Origin: Enterococcus alishanensis | GTDB taxonomy: Bacteria; Bacillota; Bacilli; Lactobacillales; Enterococcaceae | NCBI RefSeq assembly: GCF_019218635.1 | Contig: NZ_JAHUZB010000001.1 | Coordinates: 248,001-312,000, forward strand | DNA: 64,000 nucleotides | Direction: 5' to 3' | Shown: positions 16,281 through 24,728 of the stretch, one piece after another | Numbering within the stretch: position 1 is the first letter of the stretch | Layout: each line of letters opens with the position of its first letter | Notes under the pieces: generated by a model | Seen by the model: the letters and a program-made list of their open reading frames with translations, nothing else | Told to the model about the DNA's origin: nothing | Databases searched by the model: none | Program-made: the position numbers and the translations under genes

Positions 16281-16312
16281 AACGACTAATTGAAAGATTA
16301 GTCGTTTTTTTT
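16281..16312 (+). terminator. Intrinsic terminator after cadA
   Basis: Perfect 10-bp stem AACGACTAAT / ATTAGTCGTT around TGAAAG, then a run of T. Confidence 0.92.
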
Positions 16313-16422
16313 AGCTAACTATAATAGGATAGAAAGAGTGATTAGACGGCGTTTAAGAAGACTAGAATTGTTGATTAATATTTATTTTAGTTTGAAATTG
16401 TTTGTTTTTCATAAATTTTGTG

Positions 16423-16451
16423 TTTACTTTTATGTAAGCGCATGCTATTAT
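16423..16451 (+). promoter_or_regulatory. lac operon promoter
   Basis: -35 TTTACT (16423-16428), 17-bp spacer, -10 TATTAT (16446-16451). The cre site fills the spacer. The rest of the 311-bp region between cadA and lacT is the cadA terminator, AT-rich DNA, and the antiterminator leader. Confidence 0.7.
16432..16446 (+). promoter_or_regulatory. cre site (CcpA) in the lac promoter
   Basis: ATGTAAGCGCATGCT matches the cre consensus WTGNAANCGNWNNCW at every position. It lies between -35 and -10, where bound CcpA would block RNA polymerase, so lactose use is repressed when a preferred sugar is present. Confidence 0.85.
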
Positions 16452-16478
16452 TGTGTCAACGAAAACAGAATATTTAGT

Positions 16479-16508
16479 GGATCGTTACTAACTTGATTAG
16501 GCGAGACT
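16479..16508 (+). promoter_or_regulatory. RAT antiterminator element (LacT/LicT type)
   Basis: GGATCGTTACTAACTTGATT followed by AGGCGAGACT resembles the ~30-nt ribonucleic antiterminator of BglG/LicT proteins (GGATTGTTACT...GGC). Its last six bases are the first part of the terminator stem that follows, so bound LacT would prevent terminator formation. Confidence 0.85.
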
Positions 16509-16566
16509 GCGAATAGTAGATTAGAATTTCATTATGAGATTGTCTACTGTTTGCAGTCTCTTTTTG
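16503..16566 (+). terminator. Leader terminator of the lac operon, overlapping the RAT
   Basis: GAGACTGC...AGTAGA pairs with TCTACT...GCAGTCTC as a long stem, followed by TTTTT. It lies before lacT, so transcription stops here unless LacT is active. Confidence 0.88.
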
Positions 16567-16584
16567 TTTGAAAGGAGGATAGAA

Positions 16585-17418
16585 ATGTATCGAATCGTTA
16601 AAGTTTTAAATAATAATGTTGCAATTGTCAGAGATGTGTCCAGTCAGCAAGCAGTCGTCATGGGAGCTGGAATAACTTATCAAAAAAAGAAAGGTGATCT
16701 GATAAGCGAAAAAGTTGTCGAAAGAATTTTTACCTTAAGAAATGAAGAATCACAAAATAACTTTTCGACTTTGTTGAAGGATATCCCGCTGGACTTTATC
16801 ACGACTTCTTATGAGATTATTGAACGAGCCATTAGTCAGTATCAATACCCAGTTCAAGAATATATATATGTTACTTTAACTGATCATATTTATTTGAGTT
16901 ATCAAAATTTAAGTAAAGGCACATATGAAAGCACCGTTCTACCGAATATCAAAACCAATTATCCAATTGAATTTAAGATTGGTCAGGCAGCTGTCCTATT
17001 AATCAAGGAAAAACTAGCTATTGATTTTCCTGAAGAAGAAGTTAGTCGCATTGCATTACATTTTATTAATGCTAAGGGGACTTCAACTGCGGTATCTACT
17101 GATGACCGAATTGAGAAAAAAATGATTGAATTAGTCCAAAATGAGTTGTCGATTTCAGGAATCAGTAGGACGAATAAAAATCAAAATTATTATGACCGAC
17201 TGATGATTCATTTAAATTACTTTCTAGAACGAATCATGAGTGGTGTAGCTGATCCTGAATCTTTTTCACTAAATTTTGAAGAAACGTTAAAGAAAGATTA
17301 TCCTGAAGCCTATCAAATCGGCAATCGTATTTATAGATTGATTGAAGATCATTTAGGGAAAACGCTAAATGAAAATGAACGAATTTATTTTACAATCCAC
17401 ATTCAACGCCTGTTATAA
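16585..17418 (+). CDS. lacT: Transcription antiterminator LacT (BglG/LicT family)
   Basis: A 277-aa RNA-binding antiterminator. ATG at 16585 has AAAGGAGG upstream; in-frame codons before it lie inside the leader terminator. Seen: N-terminal RNA-binding domain (residues 1-55, MYRIVKVLNNNVAIV), then two PRD domains with the phosphorylatable histidines in DHIYLS, ALHFINAK, MIHLNYF and FTIHIQRL. Phosphorylation by PTS components controls its dimerisation in this family. It sits first in lacTGFE with the RAT in its own leader, so it is autoregulated and acts on the whole operon. Confidence 0.92.
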   Translation: MYRIVKVLNNNVAIVRDVSSQQAVVMGAGITYQKKKGDLISEKVVERIFTLRNEESQNNFSTLLKDIPLDFITTSYEIIERAISQYQYPVQEYIYVTLTDHIYLSYQNLSKGTYESTVLPNIKTNYPIEFKIGQAAVLLIKEKLAIDFPEEEVSRIALHFINAKGTSTAVSTDDRIEKKMIELVQNELSISGISRTNKNQNYYDRLMIHLNYFLERIMSGVADPESFSLNFEETLKKDYPEAYQIGNRIYRLIEDHLGKTLNENERIYFTIHIQRLL

Positions 17419-17480
17419 AACAATCAAGTATTCAAGAAAAATACATTTAAAAATATTGAAAGAGAAAAGGAGAAATAATC

Positions 17481-18890
17481 ATGACTGAATTAAGAAAACT
17501 ACCTGAGGACTTTTTAATGGGAGGAGCAACGGCAGCTTATCAAGTCGAAGGGGCCATTGATAAAGATGGTAAAGGGCCAGTAGCCTGGGATACATTTTTA
17601 GTAGAAAAAGGACGTTATACAGCTGAGCCAGCGAGTGATTTTTATAATCAATATCCAGTTGATATTGAACTATGTAAAAAATTTAAAATTGATAGCTTAA
17701 GGATGTCGATTGCTTGGAGTCGGATTTTTCCAAATGGTTATGGTGAAGTTAATCAAAAAGGTGTCGATTATTATCATCAAGTTTTTGCAGAATGTAAAAA
17801 ACAAGGAATCACACCATTTGTCACAATTCATCATTTTGATACACCTAAAGCATTATTTGATGACGGAGATTTTTTAAATCGTGAGAATATCAAACATTTC
17901 GTGAACTACGCAAAATTCTGCTTTGATGAATTTAAAGAAGTCTATTATTGGAGTACTTTTAATGAAATTTACCCAGCTGCAACAAATCAATATTTGACGG
18001 GTGCTTTTCCTCCTGAAATTCGTTTCGATCTACAAAAAACAGTTACAGCATTGCATAACATGATGTACGCTCACGCACAAGCAGTCAATATCTTCAAAGA
18101 AGGCGATTATGAAGGTGAGATTGGTGTAGTTCACTCATTAGAACCTAAATATCCAGCTTCAGATACACCAGAAGATATTCATGCAGCCGAATTAGATGAC
18201 GCGTTATCGGTGAAATTTTTAATGGATGCGACTTATTTAGGCTATTATTCTGAGCATACTATGAAATGTATTAATGAAATTTTAGCAGCAAATGATACAA
18301 GTATTACCATTGATGAAAATGATTTTGTTGAAATGAAAAAAGCTGCAAATCGTAATGACTATCTTGGGATTAACAATTATGTCAGCCATTGGGTGAAAGC
18401 TTATAATGACGAAAGCCAAATGTTCTATAACACAACTGGTGAGAAAGGCACGCAAGTCTATCGTATTAAAGGGATTGGTGAACGTATTCAGCGGACAGAT
18501 TTACCACGAACGGATTGGGACTGGCTGATTTATCCTGAAGGAATCTTTGATTTATTGGTTAGGATTAAAGAGGATTACCCAAATTATAAAAAAATCTATA
18601 TTACGGAAAATGGTTTAGGTTATAAAGATAAGTTTGACGACGGCGTTATTTTAGATGATGACCGAATTGATTATCTAAGAGGCTATTTTAATTATATTTC
18701 TAAGGCGATTGATGCTGGTGTTAATGTTAAAGGTTACTTCATTTGGTCTCTGATGGATGTCTTTTCTTGGGTTAATGGTTATAACAAACGTTACGGACTA
18801 TTTTATGTCGATTTTGAAACGCAAAAGCGCTACCCGAAAGAATCTGCCTATTGGTATAAATTTGTCAGTGAAACAAAAACGATTATTTAA
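17481..18890 (+). CDS. lacG: 6-phospho-beta-galactosidase
   Basis: A GH1 enzyme (469 aa) that splits lactose-6-phosphate into glucose and galactose-6-phosphate. Seen: acid/base Glu162 in TFNEIYP, nucleophile Glu376 in YITENGLG, and the phosphate pocket S429, K436, Y438 in [15 protein letters not shown]. Length and sequence follow staphylococcal/lactococcal LacG closely ([24 protein letters not shown]). GGAGAAAT ribosome binding site. No tagatose-6-phosphate genes (lacABCD) are nearby, so galactose-6-phosphate must be handled by genes elsewhere. A 6-phospho-beta-glucosidase is the alternative but fits less well. Confidence 0.9.
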   Translation: MTELRKLPEDFLMGGATAAYQVEGAIDKDGKGPVAWDTFLVEKGRYTAEPASDFYNQYPVDIELCKKFKIDSLRMSIAWSRIFPNGYGEVNQKGVDYYHQVFAECKKQGITPFVTIHHFDTPKALFDDGDFLNRENIKHFVNYAKFCFDEFKEVYYWSTFNEIYPAATNQYLTGAFPPEIRFDLQKTVTALHNMMYAHAQAVNIFKEGDYEGEIGVVHSLEPKYPASDTPEDIHAAELDDALSVKFLMDATYLGYYSEHTMKCINEILAANDTSITIDENDFVEMKKAANRNDYLGINNYVSHWVKAYNDESQMFYNTTGEKGTQVYRIKGIGERIQRTDLPRTDWDWLIYPEGIFDLLVRIKEDYPNYKKIYITENGLGYKDKFDDGVILDDDRIDYLRGYFNYISKAIDAGVNVKGYFIWSLMDVFSWVNGYNKRYGLFYVDFETQKRYPKESAYWYKFVSETKTII

Positions 18891-18911
18891 GACGAGGGAG
18901 GAGGATTTGAA

Positions 18912-19229
18912 ATGAATAAAAATGACTTACAAATGCTCGGTTTTGAAATCGTTGCTTATTCAGGTGACGCTCGTAGTTCATTACTTGGCCTATTAAAAGA
19001 AATTCGCGGCGGTGATTTTTCTAATGTTGAAAGCAAACTCCAAGATGCAGATGAGAACTTAAAATTAGCTCATAATGCTCAAACGCAAGTTCTTGCCAAT
19101 GAAGCTAGCGGTGATGACTTAGAATTAGGTTTTATCTTCATTCATGGCCAAGATCATCTGATGACAACCTTATTATTAAGAGATTTAGTCCAAGATTTTA
19201 TTGAGCTATACCAAGAAAAATATCGCTGA
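18912..19229 (+). CDS. lacF: Lactose-specific PTS EIIA component
   Basis: A 105-aa cytosolic phosphocarrier of the lactose/chitobiose family that passes phosphate from HPr to the IIB domain of LacE. Seen: active His78 in FIHGQDHLMTT and the metal-binding Asp81 of the trimer, with a GFEIVAYSGDARS start. Length matches LacF. Between lacG and lacE with ribosome binding site GAGGGAGGAGG, 21 bp after lacG. Confidence 0.93.
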   Translation: MNKNDLQMLGFEIVAYSGDARSSLLGLLKEIRGGDFSNVESKLQDADENLKLAHNAQTQVLANEASGDDLELGFIFIHGQDHLMTTLLLRDLVQDFIELYQEKYR

Positions 19230-19252
19230 AAAGGATTGAAGGAGGTAAAAAA

Positions 19253-20965
19253 ATGAATGTAATTATTCAACAAATTGAAAAAAGACAAGCTCTGTTTCAA
19301 AAAGTGTCGAAGAATATTTACTTAATGGCAATCAAAGATGGTTTTTTAGCAGCCATGCCAGTTATTTTGTTTTCGAGTATTTTCATTTTGTGTGCAGCAA
19401 TTCCACCGATTTTTGGCGTAACCATTCCAAGCGGGGTAGAAGAATGGTTATGGAAAATCTATGATTACACGATGGGTGTTGTTGGTATGTTAGTGGCTGG
19501 AACGACTGCTCGCTGTTTGGCGGGTAGTATGAATCGAAAAATGCCCGATGGAAAAATAATTAACGAGACATCAGTTATGTTAGCAGCGACTTGTGGTTTT
19601 CTTTTATTAGCAATTACTAAAGCTGATGGTTCTTTTGCAGCTGATTATATGGGAACAAAAGGGATTTTATCAGCGTTTATTTCAGCTTTTATCACTGTAA
19701 ATATGTATAAATTTTGTGTGATTCGTGACATCACAATTAAGATGCCAAAGGAAGTACCTGGCAGCATCGCACAAAATTTTAGAGATGTTTTTCCTTTTTC
19801 TTTTTCTGTTTTAGCTTGTGCACTGATTGATATTGTAGCGAGAGCCGTACTTAATGTTCCTTTTGGAGAAGTTTTTTCCAAACTGTTGTCACCATTATTT
19901 GCTGGAGCTGAAAGTTATTTTGGTTTATCTATTATTTGGTTCTTAATTCCATTATTCTGGTTTGTTGGGGTTCATGGACCATCAGTTGTAAAACCTGGAT
20001 TATCTGCTGCCTTGTATGGAAATACGGAAGCCAATTTAAGAGTTTTTACAGAAGGTGGTCATCCAACTCATGCGCTAACTGAAAATTTTGGGAATTTCAT
20101 TGGTGAGTTAGGTGGGACGGGTGCAACATTTATAGTACCGATTATCTTTATTCTTTTTATGCGATCTAAGCAATTAAAAACGGTCGGGAAAGCATCAATC
20201 ATTCCCGTGATGTTTGCCGTAAATGAACCACTATTATTTGCAGCACCAATTATTTTGAATCCTTATTTCTTTATTCCTTTCTGTATTGCACCGGTAGCGA
20301 ATGTATTAATTGGTAAATTTTTTATCAGCGTATTAGGCATGAATGGTTTTATGTATGTTTTGCCATGGGCGACCCCGGGACCGATTGGAACAGTGATGAA
20401 TACGGGCTTTCAGCCAATTTCAATTTTGCTGTCAGTAGTTTTACTATTAGTTGATTTTGCTATTTACTACCCGTTTTGTAAGGCATACGATAAAGTATTG
20501 GTAGCGCAAGAGGCAGAAAGAGTTGAAGAAATTGAGGAAATCGAAGGAATAGTCCCTCAATTATCACCAGAAAGTGCAACGGCAATTGTAGATAATAATG
20601 AAACAGTGGTTGTTGAAGAGCATTCTAGTGTAGCAACTATGGCTGATGAAAAGGAGTTAAAAGTTTTAGTTTTATGTGCAGGTGCGGGGACAAGTGCAAT
20701 GTTAGCTAATGCTCTAGAAGAAGGAGCTAAAGAAACAGGGGCCCATGTCATTGCTAAGGCTGGAGCTTATGGTTCTCATTATGATATTATGCCGAATTTT
20801 GATATGGTAGTCTTGGCACCGCAAGTAAATTCCTATTATGATGATATTAAAGAAGATACAGATAAGCTAGGTATCAAACTAATTGCCACAAAAGGAGCAG
20901 AATATATTAAACTTACACGTAACCCTGCCGGAGCAATTAAATTTGTCATGGATCAGCTTAAATAA
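19253..20965 (+). CDS. lacE: Lactose-specific PTS EIICB component
   Basis: A 570-aa membrane permease fused to IIB, the usual LacE length. Seen: IIC domain (about residues 1-420) with many hydrophobic segments and the motifs GVHGPSV and PTHALTENFGNF; an acidic variable linker (about 425-465); then IIB with phosphorylated Cys475 in VLCAGAGTSAM. The protein imports lactose and phosphorylates it at the galactose C6. Last gene of lacTGFE and followed by a terminator. The order lacT-G-F-E differs from lacTEGF of lactobacilli and lacABCDFEG of staphylococci. Confidence 0.93.
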   Translation: MNVIIQQIEKRQALFQKVSKNIYLMAIKDGFLAAMPVILFSSIFILCAAIPPIFGVTIPSGVEEWLWKIYDYTMGVVGMLVAGTTARCLAGSMNRKMPDGKIINETSVMLAATCGFLLLAITKADGSFAADYMGTKGILSAFISAFITVNMYKFCVIRDITIKMPKEVPGSIAQNFRDVFPFSFSVLACALIDIVARAVLNVPFGEVFSKLLSPLFAGAESYFGLSIIWFLIPLFWFVGVHGPSVVKPGLSAALYGNTEANLRVFTEGGHPTHALTENFGNFIGELGGTGATFIVPIIFILFMRSKQLKTVGKASIIPVMFAVNEPLLFAAPIILNPYFFIPFCIAPVANVLIGKFFISVLGMNGFMYVLPWATPGPIGTVMNTGFQPISILLSVVLLLVDFAIYYPFCKAYDKVLVAQEAERVEEIEEIEGIVPQLSPESATAIVDNNETVVVEEHSSVATMADEKELKVLVLCAGAGTSAMLANALEEGAKETGAHVIAKAGAYGSHYDIMPNFDMVVLAPQVNSYYDDIKEDTDKLGIKLIATKGAEYIKLTRNPAGAIKFVMDQLK

Positions 20966-21000
20966 ATAGATTTAACCACAGACAATATAAAAGATTTTTT

Positions 21001-21030
21001 GGAGTAGAGAAATCTACTCCATTTTTTTTT
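21001..21030 (+). terminator. Intrinsic terminator after lacE
   Basis: Stem GGAGTAGA / TCTACTCC with a GAAA tetraloop, then A and nine T residues. Confidence 0.9.
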
Positions 21031-21054
21031 ACAGAGAATATTGCTTACCTTATA

Positions 21055-21083
21055 TTGACAAAATGTAAACAACTGATTACAAT
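21055..21083 (+). promoter_or_regulatory. Promoter of the XRE/membrane protein pair
   Basis: -35 TTGACA (21055-21060), 17-bp spacer, -10 TACAAT (21078-21083), about 37 bp before the regulator start. Confidence 0.8.
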
Positions 21084-21107
21084 TATTAATGTAAACAAGT
21101 CGTTACT
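21064..21107. repeat. Alternating TGTAA/TTACA half-sites with 13-bp period
   Basis: TGTAA at 21064, TTACA at 21077, TGTAA at 21090 and TTACT at 21103: each begins exactly 13 bp after the last. They cover the spacer, the -10 and the transcription start, so they are probably a multi-dimer operator for the adjacent XRE regulator. Confidence 0.6.
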
Positions 21108-21119
21108 TTATGGAAAGTT

Positions 21120-21335
21120 GTGATTACTTTGATTAAAAATCATTTAAAAGTTCTCCGGGCAAAAAAAAATTGGACCCAAGAAGAACTAGCAAAAAAAGTT
21201 GGTATTTCTCGACAAGCGGTGATTTCGATTGAAAAATATAAATATACGCCATCGTTAGAATTAGCTTTTAAGTTGGCAAAGGCATTTGAGGTAGATATTA
21301 ATCAAGTTTTTGATCCTGAGGAGGAGATTGAATGA
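21120..21335 (+). CDS. Small XRE-family HTH regulator
   Basis: A 71-aa (or 68-aa) Cro/CI-like DNA-binding protein. Seen: HTH in NWTQEELAKKVGISRQAVISIEKYKYTPSLELAFKLAKAF, filling almost the whole protein, with an acidic tail. Start is uncertain: GTG at 21120 lies only 2 bp after GGAAAG, while TTG at 21129 has better spacing. It overlaps the next gene by 4 bp (ATGA). Such small regulators paired with a membrane protein are common in Firmicutes; the regulated signal is unknown. Probably binds the half-sites in its own promoter. Confidence 0.85.
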   Translation: MITLIKNHLKVLRAKKNWTQEELAKKVGISRQAVISIEKYKYTPSLELAFKLAKAFEVDINQVFDPEEEIE

Positions 21336-21655
21336 GTCAAGTGATAATTTTTATTATTCAAGTAATTATTTTGGGTCTCTTTTTTTATTCGGGATTTTAT
21401 CAAGCCAAAAAAAGAGTACAATACAAAAATGATGAGCGCTGGCAAGCAATTTCCAACCGTGCTAACCAAATTGGCTTAAAATATTATCAAGTTTTAGTGG
21501 TTTTAATTGCAATAATAACGACAATTTTATTGTATAAACCAGAATGGAATGTTCAGCTCTCGTTAAGTCGGGTGTTAATGTTTGGCTTTTTTCTGATATG
21601 TCTGGAGCAATTTGTCGAAACTTTAGGGATAAAATATTACGATAAACATATGTAA
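21332..21655 (+). CDS. Small membrane protein paired with the XRE regulator
   Basis: A 107-aa protein of unknown function. Seen: three hydrophobic segments (about residues 4-22, 51-67 and 79-94), a short cytosolic basic stretch KKRVQYKNDERWQAISNRANQ between the first two, and a C-terminal KYYDKHM. It resembles the DUF2178-type proteins that accompany small HTH regulators, but that match is tentative. Its ATG overlaps the regulator stop, with GGAGGAGA as ribosome binding site. I infer that it modulates the regulator or responds to a membrane signal. Confidence 0.7.
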   Translation: MSQVIIFIIQVIILGLFFYSGFYQAKKRVQYKNDERWQAISNRANQIGLKYYQVLVVLIAIITTILLYKPEWNVQLSLSRVLMFGFFLICLEQFVETLGIKYYDKHM

Positions 21656-21656
21656 G

Positions 21657-21687
21657 TCTTTAGCAGAAAAAGCTAAAGATTTTTTTT
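21657..21687 (+). terminator. Intrinsic terminator before copY
   Basis: Perfect 8-bp stem TCTTTAGC / GCTAAAGA, 7-nt A-rich loop, eight T residues. Confidence 0.85.
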
Positions 21688-21698
21688 GTAGAAAAAAC

Positions 21699-21727
21699 TT
21701 GACTTATTATGATTACAATTGTAAACT
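21699..21727 (+). promoter_or_regulatory. cop operon promoter
   Basis: -35 TTGACT (21699-21704), 17-bp spacer, -10 TAAACT (21722-21727). The first cop box lies across the spacer and the -10. Confidence 0.7.
21714..21723 (+). promoter_or_regulatory. cop box 1 (CopY operator)
   Basis: TACAATTGTA, exact match to the CopY operator TACANNTGTA, extended to TTACANNTGTAA. Confidence 0.92.
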
Positions 21728-21738
21728 TAATTTGTAAT

Positions 21739-21748
21739 TACATATGTA
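21739..21748 (+). promoter_or_regulatory. cop box 2 (CopY operator)
   Basis: TACATATGTA, a second exact cop box, 25 bp after the first. Two boxes upstream of copY match the arrangement known in Enterococcus hirae. Confidence 0.92.
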
Positions 21749-21766
21749 AACGAAAGGAGAAGCACG

Positions 21767-22210
21767 ATGACGATTACAGCTGAACCAATAAAAATTAGTG
21801 ATTCCGAATGGGAAATAATGCGTGTGATTTGGACCAAGCAAGAAACTACAGCTCAAGAAATTAGTGAGATACTTGGCGAGACAATGGATTGGAAGCCGGC
21901 AACCATTAAAACCTTGTTGGGACGTCTAGTAAAAAAAGATGCTGTTTACACCAAACAAGCTGGAAAAAAATATATTTATTATCCAAAAATCAGTGAAAGT
22001 AAAACTGTTAAAAGCGCTACTGAAAATTTATTTTCACATATTTGTGCAAAGCAAATTGGTAATACAATCGCGGAATTAGTTGACGAAGCTGAACTGACCG
22101 AAGCAGATGTGGCGAAAATTATGGCTACTTTAAATAAAAAAGAAACGGTAGCAGAAGTTGTCTGCAATTGTATTCCAGGACAATGTGAATGTAAACATCA
22201 CAGTGCTTAA
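21767..22210 (+). CDS. copY: Copper-responsive repressor CopY
   Basis: A 147-aa BlaI/MecI-type winged-helix repressor. Seen: N-terminal DNA-binding domain (residues 8-75, [23 protein letters not shown]) and the C-terminal metal motif CxCx4CxC in [10 protein letters not shown]. Zinc held here keeps CopY on DNA; Cu(I) delivered by CopZ replaces it and releases the operator. First gene of copY-copZ-copA with two cop boxes upstream. Ribosome binding site AAAGGAGAAG. Very secure. Confidence 0.97.
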   Translation: MTITAEPIKISDSEWEIMRVIWTKQETTAQEISEILGETMDWKPATIKTLLGRLVKKDAVYTKQAGKKYIYYPKISESKTVKSATENLFSHICAKQIGNTIAELVDEAELTEADVAKIMATLNKKETVAEVVCNCIPGQCECKHHSA

Positions 22211-22235
22211 ATTTAAATTATAAGGAGAGATTATC

Positions 22236-22445
22236 ATGAAACAAACATTTAATATTGAAGGTATGACTTGTCAACATTGTGTGAAAAATGTAGAAAATGC
22301 AGTTAACGAATTACCAGGAATTGATAAAGTAAAAATAAATTTGAAAAAAAATAATGGTGTTGTAAAATTCGACGAAGCACAAGTTACCGCAGCTGAAATC
22401 GCTACAAAAGTAACGGATGCAGGTTATCAAACAGAGGTGATCTAA
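22236..22445 (+). CDS. copZ: Copper chaperone CopZ
   Basis: A 69-aa HMA-fold copper chaperone that carries Cu(I) to CopY and CopA. Seen: GMTCQHC with Cys12 and Cys15, and the beta-alpha-beta-beta-alpha-beta pattern across the whole protein. Its stop codon abuts the copA ATG with no gap, so the two are translationally coupled. Confidence 0.97.
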   Translation: MKQTFNIEGMTCQHCVKNVENAVNELPGIDKVKINLKKNNGVVKFDEAQVTAAEIATKVTDAGYQTEVI

Positions 22446-24620
22446 ATGAGCCAAACGGTGGAGACTTTTGCCATTACCGGTATGACTTGTGCCAATTGTT
22501 CTGCTCGGGTGGAAAAAGAATTAAAAGCGACTGATGGCGTGGTGGAAGTCAATGTTAACTTAGCGACTGAAAAAGCCACAGTATCTTTTGAGCAAGGACT
22601 TACGGCGGATGATTTAATCAAACGGGTGGAAAATATTGGTTATGGAGCAATTTTATTTGATGAAGCTCATAAACAAAAGATTGTTGAAGAAAAACAACGT
22701 TACTTAGCAAAGATGAAAAGAGATTTAATCATTAGTGGGATTTTGACCTTACCTTTAATGGCAGCGATGATTGCCATGCTTTTAGGTTCTCAAGCTGCTT
22801 GGGTACATTTACTGCATCGTCCAGTGGTGCAGTTAATCTTAGCTACGCCAGTTCAGTTCTGGATTGGTCGTCGTTTTTATTCAGGTGCTTATCACGCCAT
22901 TAAAACGAAAGCCCCTAATATGGATGTATTGGTTGCGATGGGAACGACAGCGGCTTATGCCTTAAGTGTCTATAATGGATTTTTCAATCCTCATAATAGT
23001 GATTTGTATTTTGAAAGTAGTGGCATGATTATTACCTTAATTTTATTAGGGAAATATTTAGAACAAAAAGCCAAAACTAAAACTAGCGATGCCATTAAAC
23101 AGTTGATGGCCTTACAAGCTAAAACTGCCACTGTAATGCGAGAAGGAGAAGAATTAAAAATCCCAATCGAAAATGTTTTGGTAGGTGATTTATTATTGGT
23201 ACGGCCAGGTGAACAAATTCCAGTAGATGGAGTTATCAAAAGTGGGCAAACAACACTGGATGAAAGTATGTTAACAGGTGAAAGCTTACCTGTTGATAAA
23301 AGTGTCGATGACCAAGTTTTTGGCGGAACCTTAAATACGACTGGCAGTATTCAATTACTAGCAACACAGGTCGGCAGTATGACTGTTTTATCAAGAATTA
23401 TTCGGATGGTGGAAGACGCCCAAGGTGAAAAAGCGCCGATTCAACAAATTGCTGATCGGATCTCAGGGATTTTTGTGCCAACTGTTTTAGTGATTGCTGC
23501 AATTACATTTGTTGTGACAAGTTTTGCTTTAGGTAATTGGGAAACCGCGATTGTTCACAGTGTTTCGGTTTTAGTGATCGCTTGTCCTTGTGCATTAGGC
23601 TTGGCTACACCAACTGCAATTATGGTGGGAACTGGTTTAGGTGCGAAGAATGGTATTTTAATTAAAGGTGGCGGAGCGTTAGAAAAAACGGCGCATCTGA
23701 CAACTGTTGTACTAGATAAAACCGGTACTATTACTGCAGGTAAACCAGTAGTCGCTGATTTCTTCACAGAAAATGAAGAAGCATTGACTATTTTAACTAG
23801 TATTGAAAATTATTCTGAACATCCTTTGGCTAAAGCAATTGTAAATTATGGCAAAGAACGGACCAACTTAAAACCAGTTACTGATTTTGAAAGTTTAACT
23901 GGTCGTGGTGTGACTGGTAAAGTAGATGGTAACATTTATTATGTCGGTTCTAAACGTAGTGTTACAGAACGTGGACTGATGATAGATAATTTGGCAGAAG
24001 TGACGCAATTGGAAGCTGAAGGTAAGACCGTGATGTTCTTGTCAGATGAGAAAAATATATTGGCTTCAATTTCAGTGACAGATCAAATCAAGGATAGCTC
24101 TAAACAAGCAATCTCAAATTTACAAAATCAAGGTTTGACCGTTAAAATGTTAACGGGTGATAATTTACAAACTGCTCATTATATTGGTGAGCAAGTTGGT
24201 CTAACTGAACAAGATATTATTGCAGAAGTTTTACCAGAAGATAAAGCTGATGTGGTTCGCGAGCTTCAACAAAAAGGTGAAACCGTTGGTATGGTAGGCG
24301 ACGGCATCAATGATGCACCTGCGTTGGCTTTAGCTGATATCGGGATCGCTATGGGATCAGGTGCTGATATTGCTATGGAAACGGCAGATATCACTTTAAT
24401 GAATAGTGATTTGGTGTCTGTTAGCAAAAGCATTAAATTATCAAAAGTTACTTTAAATAAAATCAAACAAAATCTTTTCTGGGCATTTTTATACAATGTC
24501 ATTGGTATTCCATTTGCGGCATTTGGGTTCTTAAACCCGATTATTGCTGGCGCAGCAATGGCTTTTAGTTCAGTCAGTGTCTTGTTGAATTCACTAAGTT
24601 TAAATCGAAAAAAAATATAA
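22446..24620 (+). CDS. copA: Copper-translocating P-type ATPase CopA
   Basis: A 724-aa P1B-1 ATPase that moves Cu(I) across the plasma membrane. Seen: N-terminal HMA domain GMTCANC (Cys15, Cys18), eight expected membrane helices with the CPC motif in [18 protein letters not shown], the phosphorylation site DKTGTITAG, the HP motif in [23 protein letters not shown], and C-terminal copper-site residues YN...M..SS ([18 protein letters not shown]). Last gene of copYZA. The copB gene that follows in E. hirae is not present here. Confidence 0.96.
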   Translation: MSQTVETFAITGMTCANCSARVEKELKATDGVVEVNVNLATEKATVSFEQGLTADDLIKRVENIGYGAILFDEAHKQKIVEEKQRYLAKMKRDLIISGILTLPLMAAMIAMLLGSQAAWVHLLHRPVVQLILATPVQFWIGRRFYSGAYHAIKTKAPNMDVLVAMGTTAAYALSVYNGFFNPHNSDLYFESSGMIITLILLGKYLEQKAKTKTSDAIKQLMALQAKTATVMREGEELKIPIENVLVGDLLLVRPGEQIPVDGVIKSGQTTLDESMLTGESLPVDKSVDDQVFGGTLNTTGSIQLLATQVGSMTVLSRIIRMVEDAQGEKAPIQQIADRISGIFVPTVLVIAAITFVVTSFALGNWETAIVHSVSVLVIACPCALGLATPTAIMVGTGLGAKNGILIKGGGALEKTAHLTTVVLDKTGTITAGKPVVADFFTENEEALTILTSIENYSEHPLAKAIVNYGKERTNLKPVTDFESLTGRGVTGKVDGNIYYVGSKRSVTERGLMIDNLAEVTQLEAEGKTVMFLSDEKNILASISVTDQIKDSSKQAISNLQNQGLTVKMLTGDNLQTAHYIGEQVGLTEQDIIAEVLPEDKADVVRELQQKGETVGMVGDGINDAPALALADIGIAMGSGADIAMETADITLMNSDLVSVSKSIKLSKVTLNKIKQNLFWAFLYNVIGIPFAAFGFLNPIIAGAAMAFSSVSVLLNSLSLNRKKI

Positions 24621-24622
24621 TG

Positions 24623-24656
24623 ATAAACGTCTGAATATTTCAGGCGTTTATTTTTA
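24623..24656 (+). terminator. Intrinsic terminator after copA
   Basis: Stem ATAAACGTCTGAA / TTCAGGCGTTTAT (one G-U), TAT loop, T-rich tail. Confidence 0.88.
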
Positions 24657-24728
24657 TCTAGAAGTTCAAAAAATTTTATTTTTTTTAAAAATTAAATGCT
24701 ATATTTTACTTGAGAGAAGGTGATCAAA

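Noticed and set aside
21064-21081. GlnR/TnrA box (TGTAA...TTACA) before the XRE gene
   Set aside because: The spacer is 8 rather than 7, and the half-sites belong to a longer 13-bp ladder.
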